From: Coptis chinensis
Lineage: Eukaryota > Streptophyta > Magnoliopsida > Ranunculales > Ranunculaceae
DNA length: 64,000 bases
Direction: 5' to 3'
Assembly: GCA_015680905.1 (NCBI GenBank)
Contig: CM027381.1
Span: forward strand, 63,291,501-63,355,500
The position numbers and the translations under genes are program-made. A model generated the notes under the pieces. It was not told where the DNA came from and ran no database searches. It saw only the letters and a program-made list of their open reading frames with translations. Positions 1 through 12,400 of the stretch are shown here, one piece after another; within the stretch, counting starts at the first letter, position 1; each line of letters starts with the position of its first letter.

Positions 1-34
1 GGTCATCCAAACAACATACAAAGGAGAAGAAAAG

Positions 35-720
35 GTGAAAAAAGTTCGACTTCAAACCTTAAGATCGGAGTTTGAAAAATTAGAAATGAAAGATCAAGAA
101 AGTATTACGGAGTACTTCACAAAAGTAACTTCAATTGTAAACCAAATGGCATCGAATGGAGAAATCTTAGAAGATGAAAGGGTTATTGAAAAAATTCTGC
201 GTAGTTTGCCCCCGAAGTTTGATTATGTTGTGGTTGCTATCGAAGAATCAAGAGATCTGTCCACACTCTCTCTTGAAGAGTTGCAAGGTACTTTGAAGGC
301 CCATGAAGTCAGAATTAATCTGAGGAACCCTCCCCCTCCTTCTCAACCCGATCAGGCTCTCAAATCCAATGTCACGGGAGGCCGTGGCTCTTCTCATAGT
401 TGTGGACATGGAAGAGGTCGAAGCTATAGAGGACGAGGTTCAAATTTTTGTGGGAGAGGAAGAGGTCGTTCAAGCAATAACCAAGATGAAGGAGAAGAAA
501 ATCATAACTCCAAATTCTTCCAAAGAGGTAGAGGTCGTGGAAATCAGCTACTTTGAATGCTACCATTGCCACAAACCAGGACACACTATCAGCGAGTGTT
601 GGCATAAGCAAGAGGAAGACAAGCAGAATGAGGCAGGTTATGTACATGAAACGAAACATGAAGAAAGAAGTATTCAGGACACTTTGTTGCTTGCTTGTCA
701 TGGTGATGACTGGATGATGT
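35..720 (+). pseudogene. Copia gag with zinc knuckle, frameshifted
   Basis: Gag of the copia element, whose product would package element RNA in cytoplasmic virus-like particles. The first frame (35-556) has the alpha-helical UBN2-type gag core, then an Arg-Gly-rich tail of repeated RGRG motifs. The CCHC knuckle CYHCHKPGHTISEC follows at about 559-600, but in another frame, so a frameshift lies near 545. The frame returns near 700, just ahead of the protease. The N-terminus is outside the window or missing. Family assignment is secure; the exact indels are inferred. Confidence 0.85.
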
Positions 721-3700
721 GTGGTACCTTGATAGCGGTACTAGCAAACATATGACAGGAAACAAGAATTTGTTTACAAGCTTAACAAAATCTGATCGTG
801 GCCAAGTAAAGATTGGTGATAATAAAGCATACAAAATCGAAGGAGTTGGTGAAATAGCTTTCAAAGCAAAGTCAGGGAGCATCGAGATGATGGCTGATGT
901 TTACTACGTCCCGGGGTTAAAAAGTAATCTTCTAAGTGCAGGTCATCTTTTAAGGAAAGGATTTGATATCCATTTCCAAGACAACGCTTGTTTCTTGTCA
1001 AAGAAAAGTCAGCTTGTTGCAAAGATTGGCGTTGCTGAAAATAATTTGTTCCCTCTAAAACTTCAGACCTCGAATTTGTCTTGCTTCACTAGTGTTGATA
1101 ATGGGAACTCGAAGCTATGGCATGATAGGTTTGGGCACTTGAACTATGGAAGCTTGAAACAGTTATCAAAGAAGGCGATGGTCAAAGGATTGCCTCAAAT
1201 TTCTCTTATAGATGATGTTTGTGAAGATTGTCAGATTGACAAGCTTTATAGATCTCCATTCCCTTCGCAGTCCACTTGGCGAGCAAAGAAGCCACTACAA
1301 CTTGTTCATTTAGATTTGTGTGGTCCAATGCGAGTTACATCTCACGGAGGTAATCGATATTTTATCTCTTTCATTGATGATTATTCAAGGAAAGTGCGGG
1401 TTTATTTTCTTAAAGAAAAATCAGATGCCTTTCAAGCCTTTAAGGATTTCAAAGCTGAAGTTGAAAATTTTTCTGGTTTGCGTATACAATCGTTGAGAAC
1501 TGATCGAGGTGGCGAATATCTTCCGACTGAATTTGAAATATATTGTAGAGATCATGGAATAAGACACCAATTGATAGCTCGATAAACACCACAATAGAAT
1601 GGTGTTTGTGAAAGAAAGAACTGCATTATCATGGACATGGTGAGGTGTATGCTTAGTAGGAAGAAGTTGGACAAAGTATTATGGGCTGAAGCTGTTTCAT
1701 GTGATGTTTATTTGATAAACAGATCACCAATGAAGAGCTTGATGGACAGCACACCTCATGAGGCATGGTATGGACTGAAGCCAAGTGTTCAACACTTACG
1801 AATTTTTGGGAGTGTTGCTTACGCACACGTTCCTGATGCAGCAAGGAGCAAGCTCGATGACAAGGTAGAAAAGTGTATATTTATTGGCTATAGTGAGAGG
1901 AGCAAGGCCTACAAGCTATACAATCCAGTAACAAAAAAGATAGTGATCAGCCGGGATGTTCGGTTCGATGAAACTTCTCCCTATAATGGTGGTACAAGTA
2001 CAACTGATTTTCCTATGCTAGAAAGTGAAGAAGTTGGCTCTCACACAAAAAGTGCACCCCCGACTTCATCAAGGGATGATAACTATGAAAGTCCTCCCTG
2101 AAAAATGAGAAGTATATGAGAACTTTACGACACGACTGAGCAAGTTGAACTAGATGATGTTGTTTACTTTGCTTTCTTTGCGGGAGAGGATCCAATTTCA
2201 TTTGATGACGCAAACAAAGAAGAAACATGGAAGCAAGCAATGATAGAGGAGATAAAGTCCATTGAGAAGAGTGACACTTGGGAGCTCACAGATCTGCCAC
2301 CACACAAGATTCCCATTGGAGTGAAATGGGTATACAAAATAAAGAAGAATCCAGATGGCTCTATCAACAAGTACAAGGCAAGGCTTGTGGCGAAAGGATA
2401 CAAACAAAAGGAGGGAGAAGATTATACTGAAGTATTTGCTCCTGTTTCCAGACTTGAGACCGTTAGACTAATGATTTCTCTTGCAGCTCAAAACAATTGG
2501 AAAATATTCCAAATGGATGTCAAGTCGGCGTTCTTAAATGGAGTTTTAAAAGAATGTTGAGGTTTATCTCGAGCAACCTCCTAGTTTTGTTAAGAAAGGA
2601 GAAGAAGGTAAAGTTTACAAATTGAAGAAAACACTGTATGGGCTTAAACAATCACCAAGAGCTTGGTACAGTCGGATCAATTCGTACTTTGAGAAGAGTG
2701 GATTTCATAAATGTCCTTATGAGCATACTCTCTACACAAAAGGAAGATCATATGAAAGCTTCATTGTTGTAAGTCTTTATGTTGATGATCTCATTTTCAC
2801 TGGAAATAATATGGAGATGTTGAAAGAATTTAAGCTTTCCATGATGAAGGAGTTTGAGATAACAGATTTAGGAGAGCTACATCACTTCTTGGTATTGAGG
2901 TTCATCAATTCAAGAAAGGTATCTTCATTTCTCAAGAGAGTTATGGGAAAGAAGTCTTGAAGAAGTTTAAGATAGAGAATGCAAATCCAGTTTCATCTCC
3001 ATGTGTAGCAGGTCTGAAATTGAGTAAAGATGGTGAAGGAAAGCTTGTTAACTCCACCATGTTCCGTAGTTTGGTGGGAAATCTTATGTACTTGACGGCC
3101 ACAAGACCTGATATAATGTATGCAGTAAGTAAAGTGAGCAGATTCATGGAAAAGCCTTACTCAAATCATTGGGAAGCAGCTAAAAGAATATTGCGATATG
3201 TCAAAGGGACCGTAGACTATGGCATTTTCTATCAAGTTAATGTTTCGGTTAATCTTGTTAGCTATACGGATAGCGACTTGGCAGGAAGCATTGATGATAG
3301 CAAGAGCACTTCAGGTTACGCCTTTAATCTTGGAAGTGGAGTTATCTCATGGAACTCGAAGAAGCAACCAATTGTAGTGCTTTCTACTACGGAAGCTGAA
3401 TACATTGTTGCGTCTAGTGCTGGATGTCAACTCCTTTGGTTGAGAGGAATTTTGGAAAGCCTTAAGCATAAGCAAAAGGATGCAACAACTCTATTTTGTG
3501 ATAACAACTCTATAATTTCAATCATGAAGAATCCAGTTCTTCATGGCAGGACAAAGCACATCCGAACTAGGTTTCATTTCTTAAGGGAACTTGTGAACGA
3601 AGGTGAAATACGTATGGAGTATTGCAAGACAAATGAGCAGCTAGCAGATATCTTTACAAAAGCACTTGGTGGACAGGCGTTCAAACAAAACCTCGAGAGT

Positions 3701-3751
3701 TTGGGAATCAAAAGCAAATTTGGTTTACGGGAGGCATTGTTGGAAAACTAA
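719..3751 (+). pseudogene. Copia pol (protease, integrase, RT, RNase H), broken
   Basis: The copia polyprotein processes itself, copies element RNA and integrates the cDNA. The protease motif DSGTSKHM is near 725-750. The GAG-pre-integrase and HHCC finger (LWHDRFGHLN) are near 1120, and the integrase core runs from about 1300 to 1700. Reverse transcriptase starts near 2240 and has YVDDLIF near 2780. RNase H (SYTDSDLAGS, TEAEYI, ADIFTKAL) lies at about 3260-3670. Breaks include in-frame stops at 1583-1585, shortly after it within the conserved TPQQNGV stretch, and at 2099-2101, plus frame changes near 2550 and 2940. It cannot make a full polyprotein. Confidence 0.92.
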
Positions 3752-4557
3752 ACCAAATTTCTTGAAGTCAAAGAGTCTTGGTGAAAGTTTAATTGTATCT
3801 AGGATAATGAAAAGTCTAATTAAAATGTGTGATATAGTTAATGTGGTTTCTAGTATCTAGAGTCTTCTTTAAAGGCTATATAAGCCATTCATGTATCTGT
3901 TTATGGATTAAGAAGAAAACTAAGAAACAAAGAATTGAGTTGTTTGCTGGAAATTCTTCTCCCAAAGTGATAATCTAAGTTTCTTTTATAAGGGCATCTC
4001 CAATGGAGAGTGGAAAAATCCACCTCCACATAGGCGCCATTAGGATTATACACTCTAGAGAAATCCCAAATACATAAAGTGTATATTTACTATTTGTGGC
4101 TATTCCAATGGTAGGTGGAGGCAAATGTGTAAAAATAGATAGCAACGGACTTAAATTGTCACAGCCCATTCAAAATAATGTAAAATAACGGATTTGATCC
4201 GTCGCAAAAGCTTAAAACAAATAGTGGTCCACTTTCAAACGTCATTCAAAGCAACGTCCGTGTTTTTAAGTTTAATATATTACTGAGCGACGGACTTAGA
4301 CCGTCGCAAACAGAAAAATAAAGCTTCAAACGTGTGTTAAAGTGACGTCCGAGTTTTTAAGTTAAACAGACGTTATTTAAAGTGACGTCCGGGCTTTTTA
4401 TTAACTAATAGCGAGAGGGGGAATTCCCCACCCTCTCTATTAGCTAATACACTATTACCTACGGTATAGCACCTCCATTGGAGAGAGTTTTTTTATATTT
4501 AGGGTGTAAAATTTCCACTCTATACGGTTTACACTCCCCATTGGAGATGCCCTAACA
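3738..4557 (+). repeat. 3' LTR of the copia element, split by a MITE
   Basis: The LTR starts with TGTTGG directly after the purine-rich stretch ending GGGAGGCAT, just where pol ends. If the MITE and one TAA copy are removed, the LTR ends TTATAACA, giving TGTT...AACA inverted ends and a length of about 256 bp. A TATA-like TATATAAG lies at about 3878. The right boundary is inferred, because the partner LTR is outside the window. Confidence 0.65.
3992..4552 (+). mobile_element. PIF/Harbinger (Tourist-like) MITE
   Basis: A non-coding 561-bp element with perfect 15-bp terminal inverted repeats, GGGCATCTCCAATGG at the left and its complement at the right. It is flanked by TAA on both sides (3989-3991 and 4553-4555), the 3-bp target duplication typical of PIF/Harbinger. 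The interior has several ACGGACTTA...CCGTCGC inverted motifs. It needs a transposase supplied in trans. Confidence 0.9.
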
Positions 4558-4868
4558 AATATCAGGTTTTAAGATAACCGTAATGGAAATTAGGATAGGC
4601 TAGGGCTAAATGCATACACCTTATCTAATACTCTAATCATATAGATGCCAGCACCCTTAATGAAAAGGGCTGACACCATATTAAAGTGCCAACGCTTCAA
4701 ATGATGTGTGTCCATTGTAGACTACAAATCGTTTTCCAAAGGGTTTCTTCTGATTAGTCCTAAACCTTCGGATTATAGAACATGTTTTAAAAAAAATCAA
4801 GAACTAACCCAAGTTCTTGTTCTTCGTCTTCTCTTTGGTTCTGCCTATATATATACGTCTAGACATCA
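4558..4868. other. Intergenic debris with a repeated motif
   Basis: No gene is seen. The sequence near 4594-4640 (GGGCTAAATGCATACACC) recurs near 23380. The stretch around 4705-4770 (GTAGACTACAAATC, then CCAAAGGGTTTC) is a diverged copy of motifs near 5260 and 23480. A TATA-like run lies at about 4845-4856. Confidence 0.5.
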
Positions 4869-5185
4869 ATGAGCAATCAAAAATCAAACATAGCTCCTCC
4901 ACATGTAAAAACAACTCCTCCACCATCATCATATCCAGTGTATCATCCCAAAACATCCCTAAAGTATTGGAAGAATGTAAATCGGACCAAAGAAAAGGTA
5001 CGAGTTCAGCAGTACTGTATTAGTCGAGATGAGAAGCAAATTACACTTGAAGTAGGTGTTCAGGATCTTATAGCTCATTTCACAATTATTCTGAATTGAA
5101 ATGATTTAGCAAATAACGGTAGTTGGAAATACTGGAAGTGCTACTGTTGTAATGAGAAATTTGCTGCCTATTTTTTTCTAGGGTT
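4869..5185 (+). pseudogene. Truncated DUF629-family gene fragment
   Basis: A short reading frame at 4869-5099 is followed, beyond its stop, by a stretch encoding NGSWKYWKCYCCNEKFAAY. That resembles the host gene downstream, which has KWEFWECCCCDEKFSDSY at the corresponding finger. The segment just before it (VGVQDLIAHF) matches the host gene's VLDVKSHF region. Only the start of the zinc-finger region survives, and the reading frame is interrupted. It is best read as a decayed paralogous fragment. Confidence 0.6.
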
Positions 5186-5195
5186 GTTGTACTAG

Positions 5196-5680
5196 AGATC
5201 TAAGAGGGCCAGACATCTTAAAAATGGTATAAACATATAAAGATTATTTGTTCCTGTGCATGTAGACTACAACTACTCTTCCCAAAGGGTCTCTTTAATT
5301 GTCACACCTTCACCGGGGGCAATGCAACCTGTCGTGCTACAATAAACTTTGAGATGAGTCGTGGTTGCTCAAAAGAAAAAAAAAAAGAGAATTAAAAAAA
5401 ATCTCTTCCATATCCGAAAGCAACTCCTAATGGATCGGTCATCATTACCATGCACCACAATACAACCAATGAGTCCATATACAGCAAATGAACTCCAAGA
5501 CCTAATCTTGTACCAACGACAACTCGCTATTCCCTATTGAAGTATGCAGGCGCTTAGTACTGCAGAACCTGAGATTGCAAGCACATGATTGTGTTAAAAA
5601 TCAGGAGAGAAGCAATAGGTATTCGCAATAAGGACTACCAACACTGACAACAGTGTGTAGGCATTTTTAATCACATTGCC
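5196..5680 (+). repeat. Diverged repeat block, copy 1
   Basis: This block (GAGATCTAAGAGGGCCAGAC onward, through CAATGCAACC and AACTCCAAGA, to AGAGAAGCAATAGGTAT) is matched by 23405-23744 and 28250-28310. The second copy is split by a complete copia element. No coding function is recognised. Confidence 0.75.
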
Positions 5681-5921
5681 TGAATTCAGGTACAAAACTC
5701 CGATAAATCTACTTTTCCCTGCTCCCGCCTTAATTTCCAAATCCGCAATGTACTGTGGTGCTACACCACTGTTGACTGCTTGACAAGTAATTTACTTAAC
5801 AATGACAATTGAAAATAAGTAAAAAAAGGCAAGTAAAAAAAGGCAACAAAAAACTTGGGCTTAAAGTAAATTCTGTTATGTTTTCGTTGGAATAAAAACA
5901 GCTGTCTCTTATTTAACCAAC

Positions 5922-5929
5922 TATAAAAA
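5922..5929 (+). promoter_or_regulatory. TATA box of the DUF627/DUF629 gene
   Basis: CTATAAAAAC lies about 200 bp before the start codon at 6126. A pyrimidine-rich leader with many CTTCTTC runs follows. Spacing suggests transcription starts near 5955, giving a 5' UTR of about 170 bases. This is inferred from sequence only. Confidence 0.55.
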
Positions 5930-6125
5930 CCTCCAATTCTCAGTTCTCGTAACAACAAAAACCCTCTCACCCAACTGCTCAACCGTCTTAACTACTTCTC
6001 TCTCACTTCAAAACTTCTTCTTCTTCTTCATCACTAATAAACTTTTTGTTTCTTTTCAAGAAACTAGCCATTGCCTCATTTCTTCTTCACCAAGCAAAAT
6101 CAAGAAATAACCATCAACTCCATTA

Positions 6126-9100
6126 ATGGATGATAACAAGAATCACCCCGAACACACCCCTGCTTCTTCATCTTCATCATCAAAGAAACCCACCATTGAA
6201 CCATTGAACATCAAGGAGGAAGCACAACGAGCTGTTGCTGCTGTAAGGAAACATAAATATGACAAAGCCATGAAACTCATCACAGTTTCATGTCAAAAAC
6301 ACAAGAGCTCTGCTTATCTTCACCATATTCAAGCTGGGATTGCCGAAACTTGCTCGTCAATTGACCCAACCAAGGAAGATACATTTCTCAGGTTTGCTAT
6401 TAAAGCATCAGAAACATCAGTTAAGCTTGCACCTAAATCGATTGAGTTTGCTTTGTTTCTTGCTTATCTGGTTTACCTACATGCTGATGACGCAAATGCA
6501 TACGATGAAGCAATTAAAAAATGCTACCAGGGTCTCGAGATTGAGAACCCCAGTGATCCTGCTGAAGATAGACTTCTAAGTGACGATGAAGTATCGATAA
6601 AAGACCCTAACGAAAGAATTTTGGATACGAAAGCTAAACTTGAAAAACTTATTGGTGACTGTATGCAGGAAAAGGTAATTCTTTGGTGGAAACTTTTGAG
6701 TACTGGTGAGAAACAGAGTTTTCTTCAAGTGAGTGTTCTTGATGTTAAGTCTCATTTCAGTTCTTTAGACAATAATTTAGCTGAGGTTATATCGGAAGCT
6801 TTGTTATATTTTCAAGAAAATGAGAAATGGGAATTCTGGGAGTGCTGTTGCTGTGATGAGAAATTTTCTGATTCTTACAAGCATTTGGAACACGTTTGGA
6901 GAACTCACTTTAAGGGATTATCAGATGAACATAGCTTAGGTTCTTCTCTTATAGTCAATTGTGATTGGATTAACGATTGGATTAAAATGATTACAGAAGG
7001 AAAGTGGAAACCGGTAGATGCTTCTACTGTAAGGGATAGACTTGAAGAGCACTGGAAATGGATGTCTTCTGAGTCGAAGTTAATGGATAGCCGCAATGAG
7101 AGTTTCGAATCAATTATATGTGATCCCAAGAGCTTGGATAGGGGACCTTTCTTCTCTCAGAGTTGCCCAGAATCTAGTAATTCTGAGCGTGCTGAACGTC
7201 TTGAATGTATTCAGATTACATTACAGGGTCTTCTGTTCAAGAAAGCTCTTTTGGCTGTACATGTGACTAAGGTGACAAAATACGCAATGAACGAGTTACA
7301 CAGTCTCATTCACGGTTCACTTGAGGAAATTGGCTTGGACCAAACTCATCTATGCATCTGCCTCCTAGGAGCTCCCCAACTCGAAAGAATCTATAAATTT
7401 TTGCTGGAGATCAATGATAGTTGTAATAAGAATTTTCAGGCGAAAACAAACATATACAAAACCTCCGATACTAGCAGCTTGAGGTTTGAATCTGATGTGA
7501 GGATGAATTTGAAGGGTGATTTACTATCTCTCTTTTTCAATGAGGCCTCCTCACGTTCTGGTCGAACTGATCTATATACCATTCCTGAGGAAAGTGAAGA
7601 TAATGACTATTCAGAAACGTCTGCTGTTGATATTGATTGTAAAGGTTGGGGACTACCTAGCGACGTTACTTTGATGACTTGGGTTTCTTCATGTCTTTCT
7701 AGTGAAGAAAGTCTGTTAAAATGGACAAGTTTGACTGAGGGAAGAAAACATCATTGGAAAGAAGGGCTTCGTCAATTTGAGACTTTTCTTCGGAAGAGGG
7801 AAGTGGTTGAATTTGAGAAAGGGAAAGATATTTCGGAAGATGTACAATCTGTAGACACTTCAAAGCAGGAAACTTTGGCAAGTGTCGCTACGGATAGTTC
7901 TGGTCCAGAAATTGGCAAGGATGGAGATTCGAGAAGGCTGAAGTTCCTAGCAGACACTTGCAAAGAAGCAGATAAACAGGAAAAAAATGATAATAATGAT
8001 TTAGAGGTGGGTTCCTTCCAGACAGAACTTACGAAATTGGTTTGTGCCATTTTGTTCTAATTTCATTTCTCTAATGATCTGCAGTTTAACCAGAATGATG
8101 CTTGGCTCGTGAAAGTTTCTGGATACATGCATCAATGGGCACTTCAAATCAACTCTTTTGCAGCCGCTGATTACAGGGCAATTCTGTTTTCTCTACTGAA
8201 GGCATACATTAAGGTACACTTGGAACAATTGCTTGCAATGATGGAAAAGAGAAATCTGACGCTGCTGCTTGGTTTGAATGCTTCTCGTTCTATATTCTTA
8301 CCTTTCCGATCTTAATTTAACAATTTATTGGTCTGCATTTTTAGGCACAAATGTCAGAAATTGTTGGAAATGATGCGAAAGAGAAATGTGAGGCTCCTGC
8401 AAGGAAAGTAGGTTTAGCTGCCAGTAAGAGTCCTAGAGAGGATGTTGATCAAGTTGGTCCGAAACTGGTATTTACTTATTCTGTTTGACTGCATCCCGTT
8501 ATATAGCATAGCTGTCCCAATTTTGAATTTAACATTTTCTTGGTTTGTATATTTAGTCACAATTGGGAGGCACAGAGAAATCTGAGGTTGCAAAGGAAAC
8601 AGTTTTAGCTTCCAGTAGTAGTGACACAGAAACTGTGAGAAAACATAATTCAAGGGACGGAGAGTTAGATGCCGACATGGAAAAAGCTATGCGACAAAGC
8701 ATCCTAGAAGAAGAAATACGACAAAGCAAAGGTAATTTTTTATTATCATGTCAGCTGTATTCCTTACGTACTCCTATTTGGTTTGATAATTGACGTTCAG
8801 TATGGTTGTGATTCATGGTTAACCTGGGGGGAGACAGTGACTAAAAATAACTTCGAGAAAATGGAATCAGAAGGCTGTGTGAGTGATGCCACCGAGAAGT
8901 CTGAGGCTACAGGGGAAGGTGAACTAGTTGATCCAAAAGTGGGAGAGTGTGAAGCTGAAACTTTGAGACAATGTAATTCAGAGGGAGGTGAGCAACCGGA
9001 GGCTGCAGAGGAGGGTGAGCAATCTGAGGCTGCAAGGGAAGCTGAACAAGTTGATCCAACAGTGGAAGAGTGTGACACAGAAGCTTTGAGGCAGCTTAGA

Positions 9101-9133
9101 TCAGAGGAAATAGAACACCAATCCGACCTATAG
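6126..9133 (+). CDS. DUF627/DUF629 protein (UCH-related), five exons
   Basis: A plant protein of the 'ubiquitin carboxyl-terminal hydrolase-related' family. Proposed exons are 6126-8039, 8085-8213, 8345-8467, 8557-8731 and 8838-9133, all with GT-AG introns and a continuous frame of 878 residues. Residues about 30-180 form the helical DUF627 repeat domain; DUF629 follows to about residue 600. A CCHH-type finger is at about residues 236-265 (WECCCCDEKF...HVWRTHF). Family members often carry a C-terminal USP protease; none is present here, and the C-terminus is acidic low-complexity repeats instead, so catalysis is unlikely. The start is the first ATG after a clear leader. The cellular role is not known from sequence. 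The 3' exon structure is less certain than exon 1. Confidence 0.82.
8214..9110 (+). repeat. Amplified exon module inside the DUF629 gene
   Basis: The sequence just past exon 2 (8214-8268), exon 3 and exon 4 share a module that reads EKSDAAA, EKCEAPA and EKSEVAK. Exon 5 repeats it as EKSEATG, EQPEAAE and EQSEAAR. The introns before exons 3 and 4 are also alike: TTTAACAATTTATTGGTCTG and TTTAACATTTTCTTGGTTTG, both ending in TTTAG. The first copy is one base out of frame and is now intronic in my model. Confidence 0.65.
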
Positions 9134-9337
9134 AAGCAGAATGACAAAGCATTGGTATTTTTCTTATATCACCATTGAAGAAGCCGTATGATGAAGCCTT
9201 CGCAATTTTCTCATGTCTTGTTAGAACTGTTCAATTCACAATTTAGTTTACTTTTGTAGTTGAGATATTCTGTATAGTTTCTTATAATACTTTTGTTGTC
9301 ATAGAATTTAGAAAAAAGTACCATATCCTTGTGGTCT
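9134..9337. other. 3' flank of the DUF629 gene
   Basis: AT-rich sequence, presumably holding the 3' UTR. Several T-rich stretches are present but no single polyadenylation site stands out. It ends at the LINE target duplication. Confidence 0.45.
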
Positions 9338-9353
9338 TCGTCTCGCAGTATAT
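9338..9353 (+). repeat. LINE-1 element target site duplication, left copy
   Basis: TCGTCTCGCAGTATAT, identical to 16098-16113. The T run at 9355-9363, which is the poly(A) tail of the minus-strand LINE, abuts it after one base. Confidence 0.9.
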
Positions 9354-9402
9354 ATTTTTTTTTGATGCACATCATACTCTATTATATATATTTAGCAAAA
9401 AG

Positions 9403-12400
9403 TTACATAAGTAGGGGCAAGCAGCCAGACTCTAAAATACACCCTGGGAGATCAGATTGACCTAACTGCTGATATGCCCATGCAGCTAGTGAGTCTGCAT
9501 CACCATTCGAGCTCCTACTGATCCATCTAAAAACAAAAGAGCTGAGCTCAGATCCTAAACTGAAAATATGGTTTTTTATACATTCCCATTGCCATCTACA
9601 TGAGCTGCATTGTAAAGCTCCAATCACTTCAGCATTGTCCCCTTGTACCACATAATGGTGGCCTCCAAGATGTCTTGCCAGCAACATCGCAACTTCAGCA
9701 GCTTCCAGCTCTGCTTCTGCTGCTTCCGAGGCCTTGAATCTCCTAACAGCAGTCCCAACAATAGCACCCTCACTGTCAACTGCAATAGCCCCAGCTCCAG
9801 CCCACCCATTTTGCCTGTGGAAGGATGCATCAAATCTAATGAGTATACTATCATTAGGTATGTAGGGAAAGACAGTATCCAAATTTATTTCATCATAAAC
9901 TGGAACAAGGTTAGAGTGAGGATATTCTTCACTATATGCCAGATAACACTTCTCTGCCAGCATGCAACTTTCCCTGACCAGCCTTTCACAGTTAGCCTTT
10001 CTATTCTCAAATTTCAAGTAATTCTTGGCTTGCCAAATCTTTTGAATCAGGATAACAATGTGGGTTCCAGCCAGCCTAAGCTCTTCATCAGGACTACAGG
10101 ACCAAGCCAAGAAGAGGTCTAGCCTCTCTCTTATGGAAGTTTGTTGCTCCTTGTGCACTCTCAACCCAACCTGAGATCCAAACCATACAGTCCTTATCCA
10201 TTCACAGGTGAAGAACAAATGTTCTGCAGATTCCATCTCTTTGAAGCAGAAGGGGCATGAGAAATCCCCCTTTATTTTTCTCACTGCTAGGACATCACCT
10301 GTAGGTAGGATCTGCATATAGAGCTTCCAGAGGAACATTTGTATGTAGGCTGGGAGAGGAGCCTTCCATATATGTTTAAGAGTGAGGTGGTTACAGCTAG
10401 AACTTTGTCCCATCTCTTGTTTAGGCTTGAGAAAATTGTAGACAGACTTAACTGTGATGTTACCACCTCTGTCCTGTCCCCATTTCATCTTGTCTGTACT
10501 ATTGCCTTCAGGTCTTATTTTAATGTCCAGAACCTTTCTGCAGATGAAGTGATTAAGATGAAGACTTAGTTTAGTCTCATCCCAGCCACTTTTATCTGGC
10601 AGAAACAGATCTGAGACCACACCAGAATCCAAGGTGGGTGCTACCACCCCCAATTCCTCCAGCGTGCTGGGTTTGCCATTACAGTATAGCCAAGGGTCCT
10701 TTAAGGCTGAGATAGAGTTCCCATTGCCAATAGCCCAAATCAGACCCCCACTTATTTCATTAAAAATTCTATGGATCCCTTTCCAGAAGTAGGATGCTTT
10801 GTCTGGGGGTTTTTTGACATCACCAATCCAGTGTTTACCATATATGCTGAACAGAGTCCTAGTCCATAGGGACTGTAGGTCTGTAGCAGCTTTCCATGGC
10901 AATTTAGCCAACATGGCTACATTCATGTCCCTAGCCTTTCTCAGGCCTAAACCCCCAACATCTTTGGGCTGACATATGTGTTCCCACCCAATGGTGTGGA
11001 CACTTTGAGATTGGTCCTTTCCTACCCACCAGAAGTCTCTACATGCCTTGTCAATCTTAGTGCAAGTAGAGACAGGTAGCACATAGGTTGACATGGCATA
11101 TAGGGGGGTAGATTGAACCACAGCTTGGATGAGAGTAGTCCTGCCTGCTTGGGACAGGACCTTTGCTCTCCATCCCTTGATCTTATTTTGGATCTTGTCT
11201 ACCAAGTAATCAAAGTCCTCCGACTTCTTTCTTGATAGCATGATTGGCACACCAAGATACATTTCCTTAGGGGCAAAGTTTCTAACTTTCCAGAATCTTT
11301 TAAGTCTGAACTTTTGCCTATAAGTTACATTCCTACTGAAGAAAATACTGGATTTTTCAAAGTTAACTTTTTGGCCAGAAGCCTCACAATACCCATCAAG
11401 AATTCTCTTGAGGTTTCCTGACTCTACCACATTTGCCTTAGTAAAGAGGATGAGGTCATCTGCATATAGCAGGTGAGATAAGGCAGGGGACTTCCTTTTG
11501 ATCTTAATGCCATGCAGCTCCTCTTCCTGTTCAGCCTTTGCAATCATTCTAGACAGAGCCTCAGAGGCAATGATGAACAAAAATGGAGATAAAGGGTCTC
11601 CTTGCCTCACTCCTCTTTCAGGGACAAATCTCTCCAGAGGGGACCCATTTAGCATAACTTGGAAAGAAACAGTGGAGACACACTGCTGAATCATGTGTCT
11701 CCATTTCATGTTAAACCCCAGCTTCTCAAAAATGCTATCAATGAAGGTCCACTCCACCCTATCATAGGCCTTTGCCATATCCACCTTAAGGGCAATCCAA
11801 CCTTCATTTTTTGATTTCATGTTCTTCATATTGTGGAAAACCTCACAAGCTAGCCCCACATTATCCCCAATACTTCTACCTTTAATAAAAGCCCCTTGGA
11901 ATGGGGAGACAATTTTATTAATCAAACCTTTAAGTCTGTTGGCAAGAATCTTGGAGATAATCTTGTATCCAAAGTTGCACAAGCTAATGGGTCTAAACTT
12001 GGAAGCATGGTCAGGATTAGCAATTTTAGGAATCAGGGTTATGTGAGTCTCATTCAACCTAGGGTTCATACTCCCTTGGTGGAAAAAGTCCTGCACAAGG
12101 CCAATCACAGCAGGCCCTATGATGTCCCAGCATTTTTGGTAAAAGATGCCTTGAAAACCATCAGGCCCTGGGGATTTATACCCCCCCATCTTTTTGACCA
12201 CAGCCCATATCTCCTCACTAGTTGGGATGGCAGTAATGATCTCATTTTCTCTGGCAGTGATGCAAGGATGAAATAAGTTCAAAATCTCATCATTTCTGTG
12301 AGGGTGGTCAGAGGTGAAGATCCCCTGGAAATATTGATTCAGGGCAGCCCCCACCTCAGTCCTACCCTCCTGCCAATCCCCTTCATTGTTTCTAATCTTC

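Larger units (their letters stand above)
1..4557 (+). mobile_element. Ty1/copia retrotransposon, 3' part, decayed
   Basis: This is a Ty1/copia LTR retrotransposon, entered partway through gag and running to its 3' LTR. Domain order is gag, CCHC knuckle, protease, integrase, reverse transcriptase and RNase H; integrase before RT is the defining copia order. The 5' LTR and primer-binding site lie outside the window. The coding region has several stop codons and frame changes, so it is inactive. A MITE of 561 bp inserted later into the 3' LTR. Confidence 0.93.

Noticed and set aside
5761-5982. 73-residue minus-strand frame ahead of the DUF629 gene
   Set aside because: It overlaps the TATA box and leader and has no recognisable content.
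8797-9147. 116-residue open frame on the minus strand
   Set aside because: It is the antisense shadow of exon 5 of the DUF629 gene, open because of its repeats.
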